A stretch of 64,000 nucleotides of DNA. Origin: an uncultured Pelagibacteraceae bacterium (lineage in GTDB: Bacteria > Pseudomonadota > Alphaproteobacteria > Pelagibacterales > Pelagibacteraceae). Below the pieces are notes generated by a model. That model did no database searches. It was not told where the DNA came from and saw only the letters and a program-made list of their open reading frames with translations. The stretch is taken from contig CACHLD010000005.1 of assembly GCA_902580565.1 (NCBI GenBank), positions 1-64,000 of the forward strand, in the 5' to 3' direction. Below are positions 34,857 through 45,564 of this stretch, piece after piece (position 1 is the stretch's first letter; the number at the start of each line of letters is the position of its first letter). A program made the position numbers and the translations under genes.

Positions 34857-35702
34857 ATGAATCTTATTATGTATAGCATAAATAGAAGAAAATTTCTTGG
34901 CTTATTTGGGTGTAGTTGTTGTTCACTTATTTTGCCTTCTTGTTCTACTGCACCTATAACTGAGAGAAAACAGTTAACAATTATTCCTGAAGCAACTATA
35001 AATAATCAAGCTGCTGCAGCTTACGAAAAATTCAGAACAAAAACAAAACTAATAACTAAAGGTTCTCAGTTAGAAAGTGTAATTAATATAGGCAAAAAAA
35101 TTGAAAATTCAGTAAGTACTTTTTTTGAATCTCAAAACAAAGAAGATCCTACAAGAAATTTTGCATGGGATTATATCTTGGTTGATAACGATAAAGTGGT
35201 AAATGCTTGGTGTATGCCTGGCGGTAAAATTGCAGTCTATACTGGTTTATTAAAAGTTACAAAAAATACTGATGCTCTATCTATTGTCATGGGCCATGAA
35301 ATTGCTCATGCAGTTGCTAAGCACTCGATAGAAAGAGCTAGTGCAGCAATGACTATTAATTTAACAACCACTATCGCTGATATATTAACAGGTGGAAAGG
35401 TAAGTCAAACAAGAAATACCATCGGAAGAAATTCCGGTCTTGATATTTTTCAAATTGGAATTATGAATCCATTTGGAAGAAAACAAGAAACAGAAGCAGA
35501 CTATTTAGGATTGATTTTTTCTTCACTTTCCGGCTATGATATAAGAGAGTCAGTTAAATTGTGGAATAGAATGGCTGAAAAGAATAAAGGTAAAGAGCCT
35601 CCTCAATTTTTAAGTACTCACCCGTCAAGTACTAAACGAATCGAAAATTTAAAAAATTGGATCGATAAAGTTATAATTGAGTATCCTCCATTAAAAACTT
35701 AG
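34857..35702 (+). CDS. M48 family metalloprotease, probable Tat-exported lipoprotein
   Basis: The 281-residue protein is a zinc metalloprotease with HEIAH at residues 147-151 and the third ligand in ETEADYLGL. Its N-terminus has a twin-arginine motif (NRRKFLG, Arg10-Arg11), a short hydrophobic stretch rich in Cys (LFGCSCCSLILPSC) and a possible lipidation Cys29 before STAP. It may leave through the Tat pathway, whose tatABC genes lie at 48.7-49.9 kb, and be anchored to a membrane. Met5 is an alternative start. Related alphaproteobacterial Loi/BepA-like proteases help outer-membrane quality control; that role is inferred here. Confidence 0.88.
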   Translation: MNLIMYSINRRKFLGLFGCSCCSLILPSCSTAPITERKQLTIIPEATINNQAAAAYEKFRTKTKLITKGSQLESVINIGKKIENSVSTFFESQNKEDPTRNFAWDYILVDNDKVVNAWCMPGGKIAVYTGLLKVTKNTDALSIVMGHEIAHAVAKHSIERASAAMTINLTTTIADILTGGKVSQTRNTIGRNSGLDIFQIGIMNPFGRKQETEADYLGLIFSSLSGYDIRESVKLWNRMAEKNKGKEPPQFLSTHPSSTKRIENLKNWIDKVIIEYPPLKT

Positions 35703-35708
35703 GATAAT

Positions 35709-35784
35709 TGGTGAGCCCTGATGGACTCGAACCATCGACACCCTCCTTAAAAGGGAGGTGCTCTACCAACTGAGCTAAGGGCCC
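35709..35784 (-). tRNA. tRNA-Lys (anticodon TTT)
   Basis: On the minus strand the acceptor GGGCCCT pairs with AGGGCTC (one G-U pair), the anticodon stem CCTCC/GGAGG encloses CTTTTAA giving TTT, and the T-arm contains GGTTCGAGTCC. ACCA is encoded at the 3' end. The gene is 76 nt long, converges on the M48 protease gene with a 6-bp gap, and follows tgt in the same direction after 49 bp. Confidence 0.96.
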
Positions 35785-35833
35785 TTAAAGAAATTCTTTT
35801 ATATATTAATTTAATAAAATTCAAATACTAATA

Positions 35834-36946
35834 TTAAAAATAATCAATATATTTTTTATAAAAAGATGAAAAAGTGCCGCTTCTAATACTTCCTCTGATT
35901 TTCAACATAAATTGTTGATAAAAATAGATGTTATGAAGTGAAATTAACATAGACGCCATCATTTCATTAGATTTAATTAAATGATTTAAATAGCTTTTTG
36001 AAAATTGATTAAGACCTCGAATTTTACAATTTTGATCTAATGGCGACTTATCATTTTGATACTTAGAGTTTTTTAAGTTTAACTTTCCATCCCATGTAAA
36101 AGCAACACCTGTTCGACCAGATCTTGTAGGCAAAACGCAATCAAACATATCTATTCCATATTTTACAGCCCCCAATATATCAGAAGGTGTTCCAACACCC
36201 ATCAAATACCTTGGTTTGTTTTTTGGTAACAAATAAACTGTTTCACTCAAAATTTTAAACATTTCTGATTGAGACTCTCCTACCGCAAGTCCACCCATGG
36301 CATAACCATCAAAATTTAGTTCTTTTAATCTTTCAATGCTATCTTCACGTAAGTCTTTATATAATCCCCCTTGAGTGATTCCAAAAAGCGCTTTAGATTT
36401 GTTGTTGCCGAATTCTACTTTACAACGACTTGCCCAGTTAATTGAGGTATCAATTGCATTTGATAAAATTTTTTTATCATTAGTAAGTTTTGGACATTCA
36501 TCTAAGACCATAATAATATCTGAGTTTAAAGCTTTTTGAACTTTTATGCTTTTTTCAGGACTTAAGATTATCTTTTTACCGTCTAAATGTGATTTAAAAA
36601 TCGCTCCGATATCCTTATCAATTTTATTTAGTTTTGATAAAGACATAATTTGATATCCTCCAGAGTCAGTCAATATTGGTTTTTCCCAATTCATAAATTT
36701 ATGCAAACCATTAAATTTTTTAATAATGTTTATCCCGGGCCTAATCATCAAATGATAAGTATTACCTAAAATTATTTGTGAACCTGTGTCTGAAAGATCA
36801 TCAGTAAAAACTCCTTTTACAGTGCCTTGAGTTCCTACAGGCATAAAAGCAGGTGTATCAATACAGCCCTTTGGAGTTAAAATTTTACCCAATCTAGCGT
36901 CTTCATCTTGAGTTTTTAACTCAAAGGAGAATTCTTTGATTTTCAT
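35834..36946 (-). CDS. tgt: Queuine tRNA-ribosyltransferase lacking two zinc-ligand cysteines
   Basis: Tgt exchanges guanine for preQ1 at the wobble position of GUN-anticodon tRNAs. The 370-residue protein keeps the catalytic core: Asp94 in LTDSGGYQ, GGLAVGES, and Asp269 in DMFDCVLPTR. The zinc site is unusual. Aligned to E. coli (Cys302, Cys304, Cys307, His333), it has Cys307, Ile309, Leu312 and His338, so two of the three cysteines are gone while spacing to the histidine is unchanged. The enzyme may fold without zinc. It is followed downstream by tRNA-Lys and preceded 7 bp upstream by the cyclophilin gene. Confidence 0.93.
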   Translation of the reverse strand: MKIKEFSFELKTQDEDARLGKILTPKGCIDTPAFMPVGTQGTVKGVFTDDLSDTGSQIILGNTYHLMIRPGINIIKKFNGLHKFMNWEKPILTDSGGYQIMSLSKLNKIDKDIGAIFKSHLDGKKIILSPEKSIKVQKALNSDIIMVLDECPKLTNDKKILSNAIDTSINWASRCKVEFGNNKSKALFGITQGGLYKDLREDSIERLKELNFDGYAMGGLAVGESQSEMFKILSETVYLLPKNKPRYLMGVGTPSDILGAVKYGIDMFDCVLPTRSGRTGVAFTWDGKLNLKNSKYQNDKSPLDQNCKIRGLNQFSKSYLNHLIKSNEMMASMLISLHNIYFYQQFMLKIRGSIRSGTFSSFYKKYIDYF

Positions 36947-36953
36947 TTTTAAG

Positions 36954-37514
36954 TTATTTAGACTTAAGACTTAAAATCTTATCTGGGTCTTTTACTGATC
37001 CGCTATTAGGATCTCCTTTTTTAATTAAATCTACAAACTCCATACCTTTAACAACTTTACCAAAAACTGAATATTGTCTGTCCAAGTGAGGGGCCGATTC
37101 AAAACAAATAAAAAATTGACTGTTAGCACTATTAGGATCAGCTGATCTAGCCGCTGACAAAGTTCCTCTTACATGGGCTATATCTGAAAATTCTGCTTTT
37201 AAATTAGGTAGATCAGATCCACCAGTACCTGCTAAATTTATATTAAATTCTGGACTACTAGAGTTACCAAATTTTACATCACCTGTTTGAGCCATAAATC
37301 CGTCAATTACTCGGTGAAAAACTACGTTATCGTATTTGCCTTGATTTGCTAAATCTTGAAATCTTTTAACGTGATTTGGAGCTTTATCTGGATAAAGTTC
37401 TATCTCAACAATTCCATCTTTTAATTTTAATATCATAACATTTTCTTTAGATAATAGATTTGAATTTATTAAACTAAAAATTAAAATAAATAAACAAGTA
37501 AATTTCTTCATCAA
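36954..37514 (-). CDS. Periplasmic peptidyl-prolyl isomerase, cyclophilin type
   Basis: The 186-residue protein catalyses cis-trans isomerisation of proline bonds. An N-terminal signal peptide (KFTCLFILIFSLINSNLLS) sends it to the periplasm. The cyclophilin motifs are present: VVFHRVIDGFMAQTGD with the catalytic Arg, GTLSAARSADPNSANSQFFI and QYSVFGKVVKGMEFVD. It overlaps coaD by 4 bp and precedes tgt by 7 bp, within the usual gyrA-coaD-ppiase-tgt block of alphaproteobacteria. Confidence 0.94.
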   Translation of the reverse strand: MMKKFTCLFILIFSLINSNLLSKENVMILKLKDGIVEIELYPDKAPNHVKRFQDLANQGKYDNVVFHRVIDGFMAQTGDVKFGNSSSPEFNINLAGTGGSDLPNLKAEFSDIAHVRGTLSAARSADPNSANSQFFICFESAPHLDRQYSVFGKVVKGMEFVDLIKKGDPNSGSVKDPDKILSLKSK

Positions 37515-37999
37515 AATCTATTTTTGAGTATTTTTACAGTTGATTTGGTGACAAACTTATCAATATTTCCATTAAGTTTGGCAATTTCTTTTACAAAGTT
37601 AGATGAAATGATTTGGTTTTCCACATCTGACATTAAAAACATTGTTTCAATAGTTGAATTCAATTTCTTATTCATTCCTGCTAACTGAAACTCGTACTCA
37701 AAATCTGATACAGCCCTTAAACCCCGAATTATTACTGAAGCTTGGTATTTTTTGCACAAATTAATAGTTAGTGTATCAAAAGGGACGACTTTTATCCTAT
37801 TCTTATTAAGTCTAAGATCTTTAAATAATGAGTGTTTGATGATTGAAAGTCTCTCGTCTATTGAAAAAAAATAATCTTTATTTATGTTGTCAGTAGTTGC
37901 AATTACAATTCTATCAAAAATTTTTAATGATTTTTTTATTACATCAATATGTCCTAAAGTTATAGGATCAAAAGTTCCTGGGTAAATAGCTGTCTTCAT
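37511..37999 (-). CDS. coaD: Pantetheine-phosphate adenylyltransferase
   Basis: CoaD makes dephospho-CoA from phosphopantetheine and ATP, the penultimate step of CoA synthesis. The 162-residue protein has YPGTFDPITLGHIDVI with the T/HxGH nucleotide motif (TLGH), VVPFDTLT, VIRGLRAVSDFEYEFQLAGMN and a SSNFVKEIA ending, all family hallmarks, and the family's usual length. It starts 2 bp after gyrA. Confidence 0.96.
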   Translation of the reverse strand: MKTAIYPGTFDPITLGHIDVIKKSLKIFDRIVIATTDNINKDYFFSIDERLSIIKHSLFKDLRLNKNRIKVVPFDTLTINLCKKYQASVIIRGLRAVSDFEYEFQLAGMNKKLNSTIETMFLMSDVENQIISSNFVKEIAKLNGNIDKFVTKSTVKILKNRF

Positions 38000-38001
38000 A
38001 A

Positions 38002-40572
38002 TTAGTGAATATTATCTTCTATTTTAATAACAGAAACAACTTTTTCATTGCCTGATAATTTCTTAATTCTAACTCCTTGAGTATTTCTTCCAGCAATTCT
38101 AATTTCTTTTACCGCACATCTCATAATACTTCCTTTGTCAGTTGAAAGGATGATCTCATTTTCATTTTTAACAACAAGAGAAGCTGCAATATTTCCATTT
38201 CTTGGTGAATTTATTATACCAATTATACCCTTACCCCCTCTATTAGTAACACGATAATCTAGATAGGATGATCTTTTTCCAAAGCCATTTTCAGAAACTG
38301 ACAAAATGTAGTTATCAATGGCATTTTTTATTTTTTTATCTTTATTTATTGTTTTAGAACTAATATTTGAATTGTCTAAAATTGATAGAGATATAACTTT
38401 ATCTTTATCATTTAATTTTATTCCTTTAATTCCTTTTGAAGATCTGCCTTTGAATAATCTTAATTTTTTTGACTTAAACCTTATGCATTTTCCGAATTGA
38501 GTACTCAATAGAATATCTTGATCATCTTTACAAATTTTTACACCAATAATCTTATCATCTTCATCTAGTTTCATGGCAATTTTACCACTATTATTAATGT
38601 TGATAAAATCTTCTAAAGTATTTTTTCTCACATTGCCTTTGGCAGTAGCAAAGACGATCATCATATTTTTCCATTCAGACTCGTCCTCAGGTAATGGCAT
38701 TATGGAGCTTATAGCATGATGACTTTTAAGCGGTAAAATATTAAATATTGATTTTCCTTTAGATGCTGCGGTGCCCTCTGGAATTTTATGCGCTTTTATT
38801 TTGTACACTAGACCTTGAGTAGAAAAGAATAGAACAGGTGTGTGAGTGTTTGCAGTAAATATTTGAACAACAAAATCCTCTTCTCTAGTTGAAATTCCTG
38901 TTTTTCCTTTTCCACCTCTTTTTTGAGCTTTTAAGCTACTTAGAGGACTTCTTTTGATATAACCTTGATTTGTAATACTTATAACAACTGATTCTTTTTG
39001 AATAGTTTCTTCAATATTATAGTTGAGTACGGCGTCTATTATTTTTGTCTTTCTTGGTGATCCAAATTTTTCTTTAATTTTTTCTAATTCGTTAGAAATT
39101 AACTTGTATAATTCTTTTTTTGAATTTAAAATTTTATTATATTCAATTATTAAATCAGAAAGTTTATTAATTTCTTGCTCAATTTCACCTATTCCATAAG
39201 CTGTAAGTTTTTGAAGTCTAAGTTCTAAAATTGCATGAACTTGATCAATTGATAATGAGTAAGTTGTTATGTTTTTCTTTTTTTCAATTAGATTAATTAA
39301 TTTTATACTTTTTTTAATTTTCCATTTTTTTGATAAAAGATTTTTTCTTGCAATTTCAGTATCTTTAGAATTTTTTATTAGTTTTATAATTTCATCTATA
39401 TTTTCGACGGCAGTTGCTAAACCTATAAGGATATGAGCTCTCTCCTCAGATTTTTTTAAATCAAATTTAACTCTTTTAATAACTGTATCTTCTCTAAATT
39501 TAAGAAATTCAGAAATAAATTCCTTTAAATTTAAAATTTTTGGTTTACTGTTAACTATTGCTAAAGTATTAAATCCAAAAGAATTTTCTATATTGGTTAA
39601 TTTATATAGTTGTCTTCTTACTGTTTCCGGTTCTACAGATTTTCTTAATTCAATAACAACCCTTATACCCTCTCTATTTGATTCATCTCTAATATCTCTT
39701 ATGCCTTCAATTTTTTTATCTCTTACTAGTTGTGCAATTTTTTCTATCAAAATCGATTTATTAACTTGATAAGGAATTGATTTAATAATTAAACATTCTC
39801 TTCCTCCTTTTTTTTCTTCTAAGTCAATTTCTCCTCTAATTTTAAAAGAACCTCTTCCCTTATTATAACCTTGTTTAAGAATATCTTTTCCAATTATAAT
39901 TCCTCCTGTTGGAAAGTCAGGACCAGGTACATGCTTCATTAATTGTGAAATAGTTATATCTTTATTTTGTATATAAGCGATAGTAGCATTTATAACTTCA
40001 CCTAAATTATGAGGAGGTATACTTGTTGCCATGCCAACAGCAATACCACCAGCTCCGTTAACTAAAATGTTTGGATACTGGGATGGGAGGACTACTGGTT
40101 CCTTCTCAGTCTCGTCATAATTATTTCTATAATCAACAGTGTTTTTCTCTAAATCCTCTGTTAAATATTGTGCAATCTTTCCTAATTTTGTTTCAGTGTA
40201 TCGCATTGCTGCTGGAGGATCACCATCAATAGAACCAAAATTTCCTTGACCAGAAATTAGTGGTAGACTCATAGAAAAATCTTGAACTAATCTTACTAAG
40301 GCATCATAGACAGATTGATCGCCATGAGGATGATATTTACCGATTACGTCCCCTACTATTCTTGCAGATTTTCGAAAAGGCTTTGACCAATCATAGCCAC
40401 CTTTATACATTGCATAAATAATTCTTCTGTGAACAGGCTTTAATCCATCTCTTACATCTGGTAAGGCTCGACTTACTATCACGCTCATGGCATAAGATAA
40501 ATAAGATGAACTCATTTCATCCTGAACAAAGATAGGTTTAAATTTGATATTTTCTATACTTGATTTTTCCAT
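38002..40572 (-). CDS. gyrA: DNA gyrase subunit A
   Basis: GyrA is the DNA cleavage and rejoining subunit of gyrase. The 856-residue protein has the active-site Tyr125 in AMRYTETKL and the quinolone-region motif around [13 protein letters not shown]. The gyrase box appears as [10 protein letters not shown] near residue 545, which separates it from topoisomerase IV ParC. The C-terminal beta-pinwheel repeats are complete. Its position between ssb and coaD is the alphaproteobacterial norm. The length is slightly short for GyrA, with no domain missing. Confidence 0.97.
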   Translation of the reverse strand: MEKSSIENIKFKPIFVQDEMSSSYLSYAMSVIVSRALPDVRDGLKPVHRRIIYAMYKGGYDWSKPFRKSARIVGDVIGKYHPHGDQSVYDALVRLVQDFSMSLPLISGQGNFGSIDGDPPAAMRYTETKLGKIAQYLTEDLEKNTVDYRNNYDETEKEPVVLPSQYPNILVNGAGGIAVGMATSIPPHNLGEVINATIAYIQNKDITISQLMKHVPGPDFPTGGIIIGKDILKQGYNKGRGSFKIRGEIDLEEKKGGRECLIIKSIPYQVNKSILIEKIAQLVRDKKIEGIRDIRDESNREGIRVVIELRKSVEPETVRRQLYKLTNIENSFGFNTLAIVNSKPKILNLKEFISEFLKFREDTVIKRVKFDLKKSEERAHILIGLATAVENIDEIIKLIKNSKDTEIARKNLLSKKWKIKKSIKLINLIEKKKNITTYSLSIDQVHAILELRLQKLTAYGIGEIEQEINKLSDLIIEYNKILNSKKELYKLISNELEKIKEKFGSPRKTKIIDAVLNYNIEETIQKESVVISITNQGYIKRSPLSSLKAQKRGGKGKTGISTREEDFVVQIFTANTHTPVLFFSTQGLVYKIKAHKIPEGTAASKGKSIFNILPLKSHHAISSIMPLPEDESEWKNMMIVFATAKGNVRKNTLEDFININNSGKIAMKLDEDDKIIGVKICKDDQDILLSTQFGKCIRFKSKKLRLFKGRSSKGIKGIKLNDKDKVISLSILDNSNISSKTINKDKKIKNAIDNYILSVSENGFGKRSSYLDYRVTNRGGKGIIGIINSPRNGNIAASLVVKNENEIILSTDKGSIMRCAVKEIRIAGRNTQGVRIKKLSGNEKVVSVIKIEDNIH

Positions 40573-40577
40573 GAATA

Positions 40578-41039
40578 TTAAAACGGGATTTCGTCGTCTA
40601 AATCAGAAGAATCTTGATTAAGATTATCATTGGGTAAAGAACTTTTTTCCTCTTTCACTAAGTTTGAATTATCACTTTTATTATTTCTGCTATCTAACAT
40701 AGTCAAACTTGAATTATAACCTTGTAAAACTATTTCGGTTGAATATTTGTCTTGTCCAGTTGACTCGTCCTTCCATTTTCTTGTACTTAACTGACCTTCA
40801 ACATAAACATTTGCACCTTTTTTTAAATATTGTTGAACCACGTTAACTAAACCTTCATTAAATATTACAACTCTATGCCACTCAGTTTTCTCTTTTCTCT
40901 TTCCGCTAGATTTATCTTTCCAAGTCTGGCTAGTAGCAATACTCAACCTAGCGACATTTTTGCCATTTACCATTTGTTTAATATCAGGATCTGCGCCTAA
41001 ACGACCTATTAATTGTACTTTATTTAAACTGCCTGCCAT
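40578..41039 (-). CDS. ssb: Single-stranded DNA-binding protein
   Basis: SSB coats single-stranded DNA in replication and repair. From the chosen start MAGSLNKVQLIGRLG the protein has 153 residues; a longer frame from 41120 adds 27 hydrophobic residues foreign to the family. The OB fold includes GRLGADPDIKQM, TSQTWKDKSSGKRKEKTEWHRV and GANVYVEGQLSTRKW. The acidic tip DLDDEIPF, which binds partner proteins, ends the chain. It is divergent from uvrA, the classical ssb-uvrA arrangement, and followed at 5 bp by gyrA. Confidence 0.96.
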   Translation of the reverse strand: MAGSLNKVQLIGRLGADPDIKQMVNGKNVARLSIATSQTWKDKSSGKRKEKTEWHRVVIFNEGLVNVVQQYLKKGANVYVEGQLSTRKWKDESTGQDKYSTEIVLQGYNSSLTMLDSRNNKSDNSNLVKEEKSSLPNDNLNQDSSDLDDEIPF

Positions 41040-41046
41040 AATAATT

Positions 41047-41075
41047 TTGACTAGTTTTATGAATTTATTTATTAA
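41047..41075 (+). promoter_or_regulatory. Candidate sigma70 promoter for uvrA
   Basis: TTGACT (41047-41052) and TATTAA (41070-41075) are separated by 17 bp in the ssb-uvrA divergent region. The predicted start near 41082 would leave a leader of about 58 nt. The region is very AT-rich, so chance matches are likely. I saw no clear LexA-type operator. Confidence 0.35.
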
Positions 41076-41139
41076 AAGTTTAATATTTATAGCATAATTG
41101 ATTAATAAATATAAGATCATTATTATTTAATAAAAAAAA

Positions 41140-44019
41140 ATGTTGAAAAAAATCGTTGTAAAAGGCGCTAAAGAACACAATCTAAAAAACGTTTCTGTAG
41201 AAATACCTAAAGAAAAACTTGTGGTCATTACAGGTCTATCTGGTTCTGGAAAATCATCTTTAGCTTTTGATACTATTTATGCTGAAGGTCAAAGAAGATA
41301 CGTAGAGAGTCTTTCATCTTATGCAAGACAATTTTTAGATAAGATGAAAAAACCAAAAGTAGATTTAATAGAAGGCTTGAGTCCAGCAATATCGATAGAA
41401 CAAAAAAATACATCTAAAAACCCAAGGTCTACAGTTGCTACTGTAACCGAAATTTATGATTATATGCGTGTTTTGTTTGCTAGGGTTGGTGTACCCTATT
41501 CTCCATTCACAGGAAAACCAATTGTATCTCAGCCAATAAGCGAAATGGTTGATAAAATTAAAAAATTACCAAAAAATAATACTATTTATTTATTAGCCCC
41601 AATAGTAAGAGGCAGAAAAGGAGAATATAAAAAAGAAATACTTAATTATAAGAAAAGAGGTTTTTCTAAAATTAAAGTTGATGGCAAATATCTAAATATT
41701 GATGAATTTCCTAATTTAAATAAAAAAGTAAAACACGATATTTCAATTGTAGTAGATAGAATAATTATCAATTCGAGCTTAGGCAACAGATTAGCAGACA
41801 GTGTAGAGACTGCGCTTAACCTATCTAATGGATTATTAGTAGTTGAATATGAAAATGAAACTTTGCCCAAAAAGCATAGAAAAATTGAGAGTATAATGTT
41901 CTCCTCAAAATTTTCATGTCCTGAAAGTGGTTTTACTATAGAAGAAATTGAACCTAGATTATTCTCGTTTAACTCACCTTATGGAGCGTGTGAGGAATGC
42001 GAAGGAATTGGACATAATCTAAATGTAGATCCTAACCTCGTTGTGACAGATCCCAAAAAAAGTTTACAAGATGGAGTTATAGAACCTTGGGCTAAATCTA
42101 CCTCTATGTACTACGCACAAACTCTTGCCTCATTAGCAAAACATTATAAAATTTCTCTCTCAGACCCTTGGAAAAAAATACCTAAAAAGATTCAAGAAAT
42201 AATTTTATATGGTTCAGATGATGAAGAAATCAAATTTAATTACGATGATGGATATGAGATATATAGCACAAAAAAAACATTCGAAGGTGTTATAAATAAT
42301 TTAGAAAGACGTTATTTAGAAACTGATAGTGAATGGAAAAGAGAGGAAATTTCTCAATACCAAAGTGAGTCGAGCTGTGAAAAATGTAAGGGAATGAGAC
42401 TAAAAAATGAGGCTCTTTGCGTTAAAATTAATTCACTAAATATTAGTCAAATTACTGAAAAATCAATTGATGATGCACAAAAATGGTTTGCAAATTTAGT
42501 AAACGTTCTAAACGAAAGAGAAAATAAAATAGCACAACACATTTTAAAAGAAATTAATGAAAGATTAAATTTTTTACTTAACGTTGGTCTAAATTATTTA
42601 ACCTTATCTCGAGAGTCTGGAACTTTATCTGGTGGAGAAGCTCAAAGAATACGCCTAGCATCACAAATAGGTTCAGGACTAACTGGAGTTTTATATGTTT
42701 TAGATGAACCTTCTATCGGCTTACATCAGAGAGATAATAAGAAATTAATTAAAGCATTAAAAAAATTAAGAGATTTAGGTAATACAGTTATAGTTGTAGA
42801 ACATGATATTGAAACAATGGAAAATTCTGATTACATTATTGATATTGGACCAGAAGCAGGACTTAATGGTGGTCAAATTGTTGCAGAGGGCAATGTTAAA
42901 GAAATAATAAAGAATGAAAAAAGTATAACCGGTAATTACCTGTCAGGAAAAAAATTTATTTCGATTCCTAGAAAAAGAAGATTAGCAAAAAATGGAAGAT
43001 TTATAGAGATAAGTGGAGCGAGTGGAAATAATTTAAAAAAAGTAAATTTAAAATTACCTGCAGGAGCGTTTACTTGTGTAACTGGTGTATCTGGTAGTGG
43101 AAAATCTACTTTAATTTTACATACTTTATATAATGCGTTTAATCTTATGTTAAACAAAAATAAAAGTAGAAAAGTGCCTAAGGCCTTCACAGGTTTCAAA
43201 GGAACAGAATTAATAGACAAGATTATTAATATAGATCAGTCTCCAATTGGAAGAACTCCGAGATCTAATCCAGCTACATATACCGGTGCATTTGGTCCGA
43301 TAAGGGATTGGTTTGCTGGACTTCCAGAGTCTAAGGCTAGAGGATATAAAGTTGGACGATACTCGTTTAATGTTAAAGGTGGAAGATGTGAAACTTGTGA
43401 AGGTGATGGGGTAATTACTTATGAAATGCATTTTTTACCTGACGTCTTTATTCCTTGTGATACATGCAAAGGAGCAAGATATAACAGAGAAACTTTAGAA
43501 ATTAGGTTTAAAAATAAGAATATTGCAGATGTTTTAGATATGACAGTTGAAGAAGGGTGTAAATTTTTCGAAAATATTCAAAATATAAAGTCAAAATTAG
43601 TCACTCTAAAACATGTTGGATTAGGTTATATGAAAATAGGACAACAAGCGACCACACTTTCTGGAGGTGAAGCCCAAAGAATTAAATTGGCTAAAGAGCT
43701 ATCAAAAAGACCTACCGGTAGAACTTTATATATTCTTGATGAGCCAACTACAGGTCTACATTCACATGATATAAAAAAATTATTAGAAATTTTACAAGCT
43801 TTTGCAAATACAGGAAATACAGTTGTTGTAATCGAACATAACTTAGATGTTATTAAAACTGCTGATCACATAATAGATATGGGGCCTGAAGGAGGCATTA
43901 ATGGAGGTGAAATTATAGCTGAAGGAACACCTGAGCAAGTATCACAAGTGGAAAAAAGCTATACAGGCAAATTTATTAAAGAATTGTTGGGGAATTCTAA
44001 TATGAAAAAAACTGCATAA
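41140..44019 (+). CDS. uvrA: Excinuclease ABC subunit A
   Basis: UvrA recognises bulky DNA damage and loads UvrB. The 959-residue protein has two ABC ATPase halves: Walker [11 protein letters not shown] (about 33-42) and [10 protein letters not shown] (near 650), ABC signatures [13 protein letters not shown] and [13 protein letters not shown], and Walker B segments with DEP. Zinc-finger cysteines appear in CEECEG, CEKCKG, CETCEG and CDTCKG. Length is normal. The start codon follows a run of A without a clear ribosome site. Confidence 0.97.
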   Translation: MLKKIVVKGAKEHNLKNVSVEIPKEKLVVITGLSGSGKSSLAFDTIYAEGQRRYVESLSSYARQFLDKMKKPKVDLIEGLSPAISIEQKNTSKNPRSTVATVTEIYDYMRVLFARVGVPYSPFTGKPIVSQPISEMVDKIKKLPKNNTIYLLAPIVRGRKGEYKKEILNYKKRGFSKIKVDGKYLNIDEFPNLNKKVKHDISIVVDRIIINSSLGNRLADSVETALNLSNGLLVVEYENETLPKKHRKIESIMFSSKFSCPESGFTIEEIEPRLFSFNSPYGACEECEGIGHNLNVDPNLVVTDPKKSLQDGVIEPWAKSTSMYYAQTLASLAKHYKISLSDPWKKIPKKIQEIILYGSDDEEIKFNYDDGYEIYSTKKTFEGVINNLERRYLETDSEWKREEISQYQSESSCEKCKGMRLKNEALCVKINSLNISQITEKSIDDAQKWFANLVNVLNERENKIAQHILKEINERLNFLLNVGLNYLTLSRESGTLSGGEAQRIRLASQIGSGLTGVLYVLDEPSIGLHQRDNKKLIKALKKLRDLGNTVIVVEHDIETMENSDYIIDIGPEAGLNGGQIVAEGNVKEIIKNEKSITGNYLSGKKFISIPRKRRLAKNGRFIEISGASGNNLKKVNLKLPAGAFTCVTGVSGSGKSTLILHTLYNAFNLMLNKNKSRKVPKAFTGFKGTELIDKIINIDQSPIGRTPRSNPATYTGAFGPIRDWFAGLPESKARGYKVGRYSFNVKGGRCETCEGDGVITYEMHFLPDVFIPCDTCKGARYNRETLEIRFKNKNIADVLDMTVEEGCKFFENIQNIKSKLVTLKHVGLGYMKIGQQATTLSGGEAQRIKLAKELSKRPTGRTLYILDEPTTGLHSHDIKKLLEILQAFANTGNTVVVIEHNLDVIKTADHIIDMGPEGGINGGEIIAEGTPEQVSQVEKSYTGKFIKELLGNSNMKKTA

Positions 44020-44046
44020 TTGATTTAAATTATGTTATAATTTGTA

Positions 44047-44649
44047 ATGATCTCAATACTTCAATCGCTTTCTAAAACAGTTCATATATCATTAGGCTTA
44101 GCAATACTGCTACTACTTGGTCTGCATTTTGGTGGTGATGGATTTGCTTTTGATAGATATTTTTTTAGTTGGTTGTTTAGGTATTTACATGTTTTGACCG
44201 GGATTATGTGGATAGGTTTACTCTGGTATTTTAATTTTGTTCAAATACCATCTATGCCTAATATCCCTGATGAACAAAAACCTGCTATAGGAAAAGTTAT
44301 AGCACCGAAAGCTCTATTTTGGTTTAGATGGGCAGCTTTAGGAACAATTATTACCGGATTAATTGTTTCATATTTAAATGGATACACACATGAAGCTATG
44401 ACATTAGGTATTGGAAACGGCTATGGAAAAAATACTGCCATTGGAATAGGAATGTGGTTAGGTATCATTATGGCTTATAATGTATGGTTTGTGATATGGC
44501 CTAATCAAAAAAAAGCACTAGGGATTATAGACTCTACTCCTGAAGAAAAAGCAAAATCAGCAAAAACTGCAATGTTGTTTTCAAGAACTAATACTTTACT
44601 TTCTTTTCCAATGTTGCTTTCTATGGTAGCAGCTCAAAATTTATATTAA
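44047..44649 (+). CDS. PuuD-like (urate hydroxylase-type) membrane protein, no cytochrome domain
   Basis: The 200-residue protein has about five hydrophobic helices. FRYLHVLTGIMWIGLLWYFNFVQIPSM matches the core of the PuuD/DUF989 family, and FWFRWAALGTIITGLIVSYLNGY and NVWFVIWPNQKKALG match later parts. Full-length PuuD urate hydroxylases are longer and carry a C-terminal cytochrome c domain, which is absent here. Conserved His in RYLHV could bind haem. No purine-degradation genes are nearby, so urate oxidation is doubtful. It lies between uvrA and the convergent secF. Confidence 0.7.
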   Translation: MISILQSLSKTVHISLGLAILLLLGLHFGGDGFAFDRYFFSWLFRYLHVLTGIMWIGLLWYFNFVQIPSMPNIPDEQKPAIGKVIAPKALFWFRWAALGTIITGLIVSYLNGYTHEAMTLGIGNGYGKNTAIGIGMWLGIIMAYNVWFVIWPNQKKALGIIDSTPEEKAKSAKTAMLFSRTNTLLSFPMLLSMVAAQNLY

Positions 44650-44652
44650 TTT

Positions 44653-45564
44653 TTAAGGAACTATTTTTTCTTCTTTTTTTTCAAGAGTTTTATAACTTAC
44701 TTTAAAATATTTTAAAATTGGAGAGGCTACAAAAATTGAAGAATAAGTTCCAATAAAGATACCCAGTATCATAGCAAAAGAAAAACCTCTTAAAATTTCT
44801 CCACCTAAGATATAAATAGATAATAAAGCTAATAATGTAGTAAGAGAGGTAATTATTGTTCTTGAAAGCGTTTCATTAACTGAAAGATTTGCAATATCAC
44901 TTATATCTAATTTTGTGTATTTTGATAAATTTTCTCGAATACGATCATAAATTACAACTGTATCATTCATAGAATATCCCACGATTGTTAAAACTGCAGC
45001 AATAATTGAGAGATTAATTTCTAAGGACAAAATTGAAAATATTCCAATTGTAATTATTACATCATGAAATAATGCAACGATAGAACCTAAACTAAATTGC
45101 CATTCAAATCTGATCCATATATAAAATAACATCGCTGCTAAAGATAAAGATATTGCTATAATTCCAGATTTTAAAAGTTCAGAACTTACTTTGGGGCCAA
45201 CATTTTCTACCCTTCTAAAATTTACTTCTGTATTAAGATTATTAATTAAAGCTCTTTTAATATCTGGAATAAGATTGTTATTATTTTCTTTTTTTTGTTC
45301 AACTTTAATTAAATAATCCCCCTTTTCACCAAATTCTTTTACATTTACGTCTCCTAAATTCATAGATGAAAGTGTTGATCTTATTTGAGAAATACCTACT
45401 TTTGTACTTTCTGTTCTTAATTCAATTAATGTACCTCCTTTAAAGTCGATACCAAAATTAAGACCTTTTAAAAAAATGAAAATAATACTTAAAATAAAGA
45501 AAATTACAGAAATAATATTTGCTGTTTTAAATTTTGAGGAAAAATTGATTTTTTTATCAATCAT
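44653..45564 (-). CDS. secF: Protein-export membrane protein SecF
   Basis: SecF works with SecD to pull exported proteins through SecYEG using the proton gradient. The 303-residue protein has the first periplasmic motif GIDFKGGTLIELR, six hydrophobic helices and SMNDTVVIYDRIREN, a SecF signature. It follows secD with a 4-bp overlap and ends 3 bp from the convergent PuuD-like gene. Confidence 0.96.
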   Translation of the reverse strand: MIDKKINFSSKFKTANIISVIFFILSIIFIFLKGLNFGIDFKGGTLIELRTESTKVGISQIRSTLSSMNLGDVNVKEFGEKGDYLIKVEQKKENNNNLIPDIKRALINNLNTEVNFRRVENVGPKVSSELLKSGIIAISLSLAAMLFYIWIRFEWQFSLGSIVALFHDVIITIGIFSILSLEINLSIIAAVLTIVGYSMNDTVVIYDRIRENLSKYTKLDISDIANLSVNETLSRTIITSLTTLLALLSIYILGGEILRGFSFAMILGIFIGTYSSIFVASPILKYFKVSYKTLEKKEEKIVP

